18,954 bases of DNA, from positions 1-18,954 of the forward strand of contig NZ_CAKRCF010000050.1 of the NCBI RefSeq assembly GCF_934307085.1, written 5' to 3'. Source of the DNA: an uncultured Anaerobutyricum sp. Lineage in GTDB: Bacteria > Bacillota > Clostridia > Lachnospirales > Lachnospiraceae. The translations under genes and the position numbers were made by a program. Shown in pieces: positions 15,352-18,954 of the stretch. The notes below the pieces were generated by a model, which ran no database searches, was not told the origin of the DNA, and saw nothing but the letters and a program-made list of their open reading frames with translations. Numbering within the stretch: the first letter of the stretch is position 1; every line of letters begins with the position of its first letter.

Positions 15352-15432
15352 AATGCTGCTAATGTGTATGAACACACAATTTTTACTATAAAAGATTTTA
15401 TTAATAAATATAGAAAGGACTTATTGATTCTT

Positions 15433-16920
15433 ATGAAAAAATTATCTTATGAAACTTTAAAAGAACAAAATTATGATGGTTATTTATTAGAAGATGCACC
15501 AGAACGTGTTCTTCAATTTGGAGAAGGTAACTTTTTACGTGCATTTGTTGATTACTTTATTGATGTATTAAACGAAAAGGCTGGTTTTAATTCTAAAGTT
15601 GTTTTATGCCAGCCAATCGCTCCTGGTCTTGCTGATATGATCAATGAACAGGAAGGATTATATACGCTTTTCTTAAGAGGTTTTCAGGATGGAAAAGAAG
15701 TAAACAAAAAACGGATTATTTCCTGTGTCAGCCGTTGTTTAAATCCTTATAAAAATTTCGAAGAAGTGCTTGCCTGTGCGGAAAATCCAGACCTTCGCTT
15801 TATTGCATGCAATACAACTGAAGCTGGTATTACCTATGATCCTTCCTGTAAATTTGAAGATGTGCCTGCAGATAGTTACCCTGGAAAACTGACTCAGTTC
15901 TTATATCGCCGTTTTCAAAAATTTGGAACAGAGGCTGGAAAAGGATTTATCATCCTTTCCTGTGAATTAATTGATGACAATGGAAAAGAACTTAAAAAAT
16001 GTGTTTTAAAATATGCAGAACAATGGGGTCTCTCAGCAGAATTCATTAACTGGATCGAAAAAGAAAATATCTTCTGTTCTACATTGGTTGACCGTATTGT
16101 AACTGGATATCCAAGAAATGAAGCCGCTTCTATCTGCGAAGAACTTGGTTATGAAGATAACCTGATCGATACTGGAGAAATTTTTGGCTTCTGGGTTATT
16201 GAAGGCCCACAGTCTATTAAAGATGAATTCCCTGTTGATAAGGCAGAACTTCCTATTCTGATTACAGATAACCACAAACCATATAAACAACGTAAAGTAC
16301 GAATTTTAAATGGTGCTCATACTTCTTTCGTATTGGGAGCTTATCTTGCAGGTCAGGATATTGTCCGCGATTGTATGCATGATGATGTAATCTGCAAATT
16401 TATGAATAAAACAATTTACGAAGAGATCATTCCTACTTTAACTCTTCCAAAATCTGAACTTGATACATTTGCACATTCTGTAACAGAACGTTTCAAAAAC
16501 CCATTTATCGACCATCAGTTATTATCTATCAGTTTAAACTCTACTTCTAAATGGAGAGCCAGAGTTATGCCTTCTTTAAAAGAATATGTAAGACTGAACG
16601 AAGCACTTCCAGCCTGCATCACTGCTTCTTTTGCATTTTATATTGCATTCTTTAATGGAACAGAACTTACAGAGGAAGGACTTGTAGGAACTCGTGGTGA
16701 CAATACTTATCTAATCAAAGATGACCGTTCTGTTCTTGAGTTCTATGCGGCTCATAAAGATGATTCTGCAGCAGATCTGGTTCATGCAGTCTGTACTAAT
16801 GAAGCTTTCTGGGGAGAAGATTTAAGTAAGATTAACGGCTTTGAATCCGCTGTTGTAGAATATCTCACTGAAATTCAGCAGAATGGTGCTTATGAAGTTA
16901 TGAAAGAATTAAGCAAATAA
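15433..16920 (+). CDS. uxaB: Tagaturonate reductase (altronate oxidoreductase)
   Basis: NAD(H)-dependent enzyme of the mannitol dehydrogenase family, reducing D-tagaturonate to D-altronate. The 495-residue protein shows the N-terminal dinucleotide-binding segment VLQFGEGNFLRAFVDYF (about 26-42) and the C-terminal catalytic signature RKVRILNGAHTSF, giving Lys288, Asn293 and His296 by the family pattern KxxxxNxxH. The FGEGNFLRAF form and neighbouring uxaA favour UxaB over the fructuronate reductase UxuB. I chose the ATG at 15433-15435, with AAAGGA about 13 nt upstream; an in-frame TTG at 15424 is possible, and an upstream ATG at 15364 would lie between the genes with no ribosome site. It follows uxaA by 81 nt in the same operon. 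Confidence 0.93.
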   Translation: MKKLSYETLKEQNYDGYLLEDAPERVLQFGEGNFLRAFVDYFIDVLNEKAGFNSKVVLCQPIAPGLADMINEQEGLYTLFLRGFQDGKEVNKKRIISCVSRCLNPYKNFEEVLACAENPDLRFIACNTTEAGITYDPSCKFEDVPADSYPGKLTQFLYRRFQKFGTEAGKGFIILSCELIDDNGKELKKCVLKYAEQWGLSAEFINWIEKENIFCSTLVDRIVTGYPRNEAASICEELGYEDNLIDTGEIFGFWVIEGPQSIKDEFPVDKAELPILITDNHKPYKQRKVRILNGAHTSFVLGAYLAGQDIVRDCMHDDVICKFMNKTIYEEIIPTLTLPKSELDTFAHSVTERFKNPFIDHQLLSISLNSTSKWRARVMPSLKEYVRLNEALPACITASFAFYIAFFNGTELTEEGLVGTRGDNTYLIKDDRSVLEFYAAHKDDSAADLVHAVCTNEAFWGEDLSKINGFESAVVEYLTEIQQNGAYEVMKELSK

Positions 16921-16943
16921 GTAATTCATCGTTTTATAAAATA

Positions 16944-16979
16944 TACTCCTGGAATCTTTTTGTTAAGACTCCAAGAGTA
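16944..16979 (+). promoter_or_regulatory. Inverted repeat in the eda leader, shared with the LacI gene leader
   Basis: TACTCCTGGAATCTT (16944-16958) and AAGACTCCAAGAGTA (16965-16979) pair at 13 of 15 positions around the 6-nt loop TTTGTT. No proper T-tract follows, so it is not a standard terminator. A TATACT (16942-16947) overlaps its left edge and could be a -10, but no good -35 is present. The flanking sequence matches the LacI leader in long exact blocks. Confidence 0.6.
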
Positions 16980-17004
16980 CATTAAAATTACAGGAGGAAC
17001 AAAA

Positions 17005-17643
17005 ATGAACGAAGTATTAGAAAAGCTTGGACAATATGGAATTGTACCCGTTGTTGTTTTAAATGACAGTAAAGATGCTGCACCACTTGCTGATGCACTT
17101 TGCGATGGTGGTCTTGCCTGTGCAGAAGTTACTTTCCGTACAGAGGCTGCAGCAGACTCTATTCGTATCATGACAGAAAAGCACCCGGAAATGCTGGTTG
17201 GTGCCGGTACTGTTCTTACAACAAAACAGGTAGATGAGGCAGTGAACGCCGGGGCCAGATTTATTGTAAGTCCTGGATTAAATCCTACTGTCGTAAAATA
17301 CTGTATTGAAAAAAATATTCCTATTACACCAGGTGTTGCAACTCCAAGTGAAATGGAACAGGCAATCGAATTAGGTCTTAATCTCGTAAAATTCTTTCCA
17401 GCCGAACCATCTGGTGGTCTTGCCATGATCAATGCTGTTGCTGCGCCTTATACAATGTTAAAATTCATGCCGACCGGAGGAATCAATCCAAATAATGTTA
17501 AAGACTATCTAAACAGTGATAAGATTTTTGCCTGCGGCGGAAGCTGGATGGTCAAAGGAAATCTTATTAATAATGGAGACTTTGACAAAATTAAAGAATT
17601 AACAAAAGAAGCCGTTAATATCGTAAAAGAAATCAGGGGGTAA
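17005..17643 (+). CDS. eda: 2-dehydro-3-deoxy-phosphogluconate (KDPG) aldolase
   Basis: Class I aldolase that splits KDPG into pyruvate and glyceraldehyde-3-phosphate, the last step joining uronate catabolism to central metabolism; it is a cytosolic trimer in known members. The 213 residues match family length. EVTFRT (Glu41, Arg45) holds the catalytic glutamate, GAGTVLT (about 66-72) and SPGLNP (about 89-94) are active-site loops, and LVKFFPAE gives the Schiff-base Lys129; the phosphate-binding end is FMPTGGIN. The ATG at 17005 has AGGAGG 7 nt upstream; the open frame extends 15 codons further upstream through the hairpin but without a start signal. It lies 84 nt after uxaB, with a special inverted repeat between, and 3 nt before kdgK. 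Confidence 0.96.
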   Translation: MNEVLEKLGQYGIVPVVVLNDSKDAAPLADALCDGGLACAEVTFRTEAAADSIRIMTEKHPEMLVGAGTVLTTKQVDEAVNAGARFIVSPGLNPTVVKYCIEKNIPITPGVATPSEMEQAIELGLNLVKFFPAEPSGGLAMINAVAAPYTMLKFMPTGGINPNNVKDYLNSDKIFACGGSWMVKGNLINNGDFDKIKELTKEAVNIVKEIRG

Positions 17644-17646
17644 GTT

Positions 17647-18675
17647 ATGGCTAAAATTGTTACATTAGGAGAAATTATGCTCCGTCTTTCTCCTCCAGGA
17701 TATGAACGTTTCTTACAGGCATCCTCTTTTGATATACAATATGGGGGCGCGGAAGCAAATGTTGCTGCATCACTTGCCCAACTTGGACATCATGCGACTT
17801 TTTTAACAAAAATCCCACAAAATGCTATTGGTGATGCCGCAATAGGCACTCTAAGAAAAACAGGAGTTGACTGTTCCCACATTGTTCGTGGAGGTGATCG
17901 TCTCGGAATCTATTTTCTTGAAAACGGTGCATCTGTCCGCCCATCCAGCGTTATCTATGACAGAGCAAACTCTGCAATAACAAAAGCTTCTCCTGAGGAA
18001 TTTGATTTTGATTCCGTTTTTGAAAATGCTGACCTTTTTCATGTTTCCGGTATCACACCTGTATTAAGCCCTAATGCACGCGATATCACTTTTGCTGCTT
18101 TAAAATCTGCAAAAAAACATTCTGTCTGCATCTCCTTTGATTTAAACTATCGTGCTAAATTATGGACAGAAAATGTTGAAGAAAAGCAGCAGATGCTTCG
18201 AGAAATAATCAGTTATGCCGACATTTGTTTTGGAAATGCACGTGATGCCGCTAAATGTCTTGGTTACTGTGAAAAAGGTGTTGACTTTATTCATGGTGAT
18301 TATAGTATATGCGTAGACGAAACTCATATGATAAATGTTGTAAAAGAGTACAACCTTAAATATCTCATCACAACACTTCGAGACAGCATCAGCGCCTCCG
18401 ACAATGGCTGGTCTGCTGCTGTTTGTGACGGTCATACCCTTTATCGCGGAAAACAATATAAGCTACATATTGTTGATCGTGTTGGAGGCGGTGATTCTTT
18501 TGCTTCTGGTTTCCTGCATGGAATCGTATCGGGAATGACAATGGAAAATTCTCTGGAATTTGCGATTGCTGCTGCTGCAATCAAGCATACTATTCCGGGA
18601 GATATCAATTACATCAATGAAGCAGAAATCCTTTCGTTAATGAACAGTGACGGAAGTGGCCGCGTCCAAAGATAA
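17647..18675 (+). CDS. kdgK: 2-keto-3-deoxygluconate kinase, PfkB family
   Basis: Phosphorylates KDG to KDPG with ATP, supplying the substrate for the adjacent aldolase. The 342-residue PfkB/ribokinase-family protein has the N-terminal substrate-binding block YGGAEANVAASLAQLG (about 32-47), SFDLNYRAKLW (about 160-170), typical of KdgK, and the C-terminal PfkB signature VDRVGGGDSFASGF with Asp283 as the catalytic base. The start codon is 3 nt after the eda stop, and the AGGGGG ribosome binding site lies in the last codons of eda, so translation is coupled. It ends the rightward arm. General sugar kinases share these motifs, but the pathway context makes KDG by far the best substrate. Confidence 0.95.
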   Translation: MAKIVTLGEIMLRLSPPGYERFLQASSFDIQYGGAEANVAASLAQLGHHATFLTKIPQNAIGDAAIGTLRKTGVDCSHIVRGGDRLGIYFLENGASVRPSSVIYDRANSAITKASPEEFDFDSVFENADLFHVSGITPVLSPNARDITFAALKSAKKHSVCISFDLNYRAKLWTENVEEKQQMLREIISYADICFGNARDAAKCLGYCEKGVDFIHGDYSICVDETHMINVVKEYNLKYLITTLRDSISASDNGWSAAVCDGHTLYRGKQYKLHIVDRVGGGDSFASGFLHGIVSGMTMENSLEFAIAAAAIKHTIPGDINYINEAEILSLMNSDGSGRVQR

Positions 18676-18717
18676 CTTATTAACTTTACTAAATGCCATA
18701 GTTTTTCTATTAAATAT

Positions 18718-18760
18718 AGCGGACATAGCTATCTCCATCTATGTCCGCTGGAATTATACT
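18718..18760 (+). terminator. Probable terminator after kdgK
   Basis: A perfect 11-bp stem AGCGGACATAG (18718-18728) with CTATGTCCGCT (18739-18749) and a 10-nt loop lies 43 nt after kdgK. The following sequence is AT-rich but lacks a clean T-tract, so termination strength is uncertain. The location at the end of the operon and before the tRNA promoter supports the call. Confidence 0.5.
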
Positions 18761-18819
18761 ATTTCATTACTTTGTATACGTAAAAATACATTTTAAACAA
18801 TAAATTTTCAAAAAAGCCC

Positions 18820-18848
18820 TTGCATTTTTAAAAAGCCTGTGCTAAAAT
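18820..18848 (+). promoter_or_regulatory. Promoter of tRNA-Gly
   Basis: TTGCAT (18820-18825), 17-nt spacer, TAAAAT (18843-18848) preceded by TGC, an extended -10. The start site would be about 20-25 nt before the mature tRNA. Confidence 0.75.
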
Positions 18849-18877
18849 AAATTTCGTTGTGAGACAGCACATCATAT

Positions 18878-18948
18878 GCGGGTGTAGTTCAATGGTAGAA
18901 CACTAGCCTTCCAAGCTAGATACGTGGGTTCGATTCCCATCACCCGCT
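18878..18948 (+). tRNA. tRNA-Gly(TCC)
   Basis: A 71-nt cloverleaf: acceptor arms GCGGGTG (18878-18884) and CACCCGC (18941-18947) with discriminator T; D arm GTTC/GAAC; anticodon stem CTAGC/GCTAG (18903-18907, 18915-18919) around loop CTTCCAA with anticodon TCC at 18910-18912; T arm GTGGG-TTCGATT-CCCAT. CCA is not encoded (the sequence continues CTCT). It decodes GGA and GGG by wobble. Confidence 0.97.
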
Positions 18949-18954
18949 CTCTTA

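Noticed and set aside
15363..15378. TGTGT-ATGA-ACACA hairpin plus short T-run between uxaA and uxaB as a terminator
   Set aside because: The stem is only 5 bp and AT-rich, and the downstream genes complete the same pathway, so read-through is expected.

Overview
The window looks like a piece of a low-GC, Gram-positive gut Clostridia chromosome, most likely Lachnospiraceae. This rests on the AT-rich composition, strong AGGAGG-type ribosome binding sites, sigma-A promoters, and the gene types (VanW/G5 protein, B12-binding radical SAM protein with DUF4080-like C-terminus, Lrp/aminotransferase pair, TRAP-type uronate cluster). The species cannot be fixed from sequence alone. No phage, transposase, CRISPR array or defence system is visible.

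Left part (1-7614, all genes on the minus strand). A large stepped palindrome at 12-99 is followed by trmL. Then, in transcription order from right to left, comes a tight run: VanW/G5 cell-envelope protein, AIR-synthase-like protein, Lrp-family regulator and class I/II aminotransferase. The last two overlap by ATGA. Upstream of the run is a 35-residue single-span membrane microprotein that the longer ORFs miss. It has a good sigma-A promoter about 200 nt upstream and a possibly structured leader. Further right is a 616-residue B12-binding-type radical SAM protein, whose own leader carries a compact terminator-like hairpin.

Right part (7815-18675): a complete D-galacturonate catabolic cluster arranged around a divergent control region (13599-13869). 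Leftward run dctP, dctQ, dctM (tripartite TRAP importer), uxaC (uronate isomerase), followed by a separately promoted LacI-family regulator. Rightward run uxaA (altronate dehydratase), uxaB (tagaturonate reductase), eda (KDPG aldolase), kdgK (KDG kinase). Together they give galacturonate to tagaturonate, altronate, KDG, KDPG, then pyruvate plus glyceraldehyde-3-phosphate. The fructuronate/mannonate genes uxuA and uxuB are not in the window. Both divergent promoters carry an almost identical palindromic operator, TGTAAG-NN-CTTACA, next to the predicted transcription start, so the two arms are probably co-repressed.

The most unusual signals are non-coding. (i) A leader element with long inverted arms is shared between the LacI gene and eda, about 8 kb apart on opposite strands. 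(ii) There is a dense nest of hairpins between dctM and uxaC. (iii) There is a repeat-like spacer between uxaC and the LacI gene. (iv) The microprotein has a long leader. A tRNA-Gly(TCC) with its own promoter closes the window.
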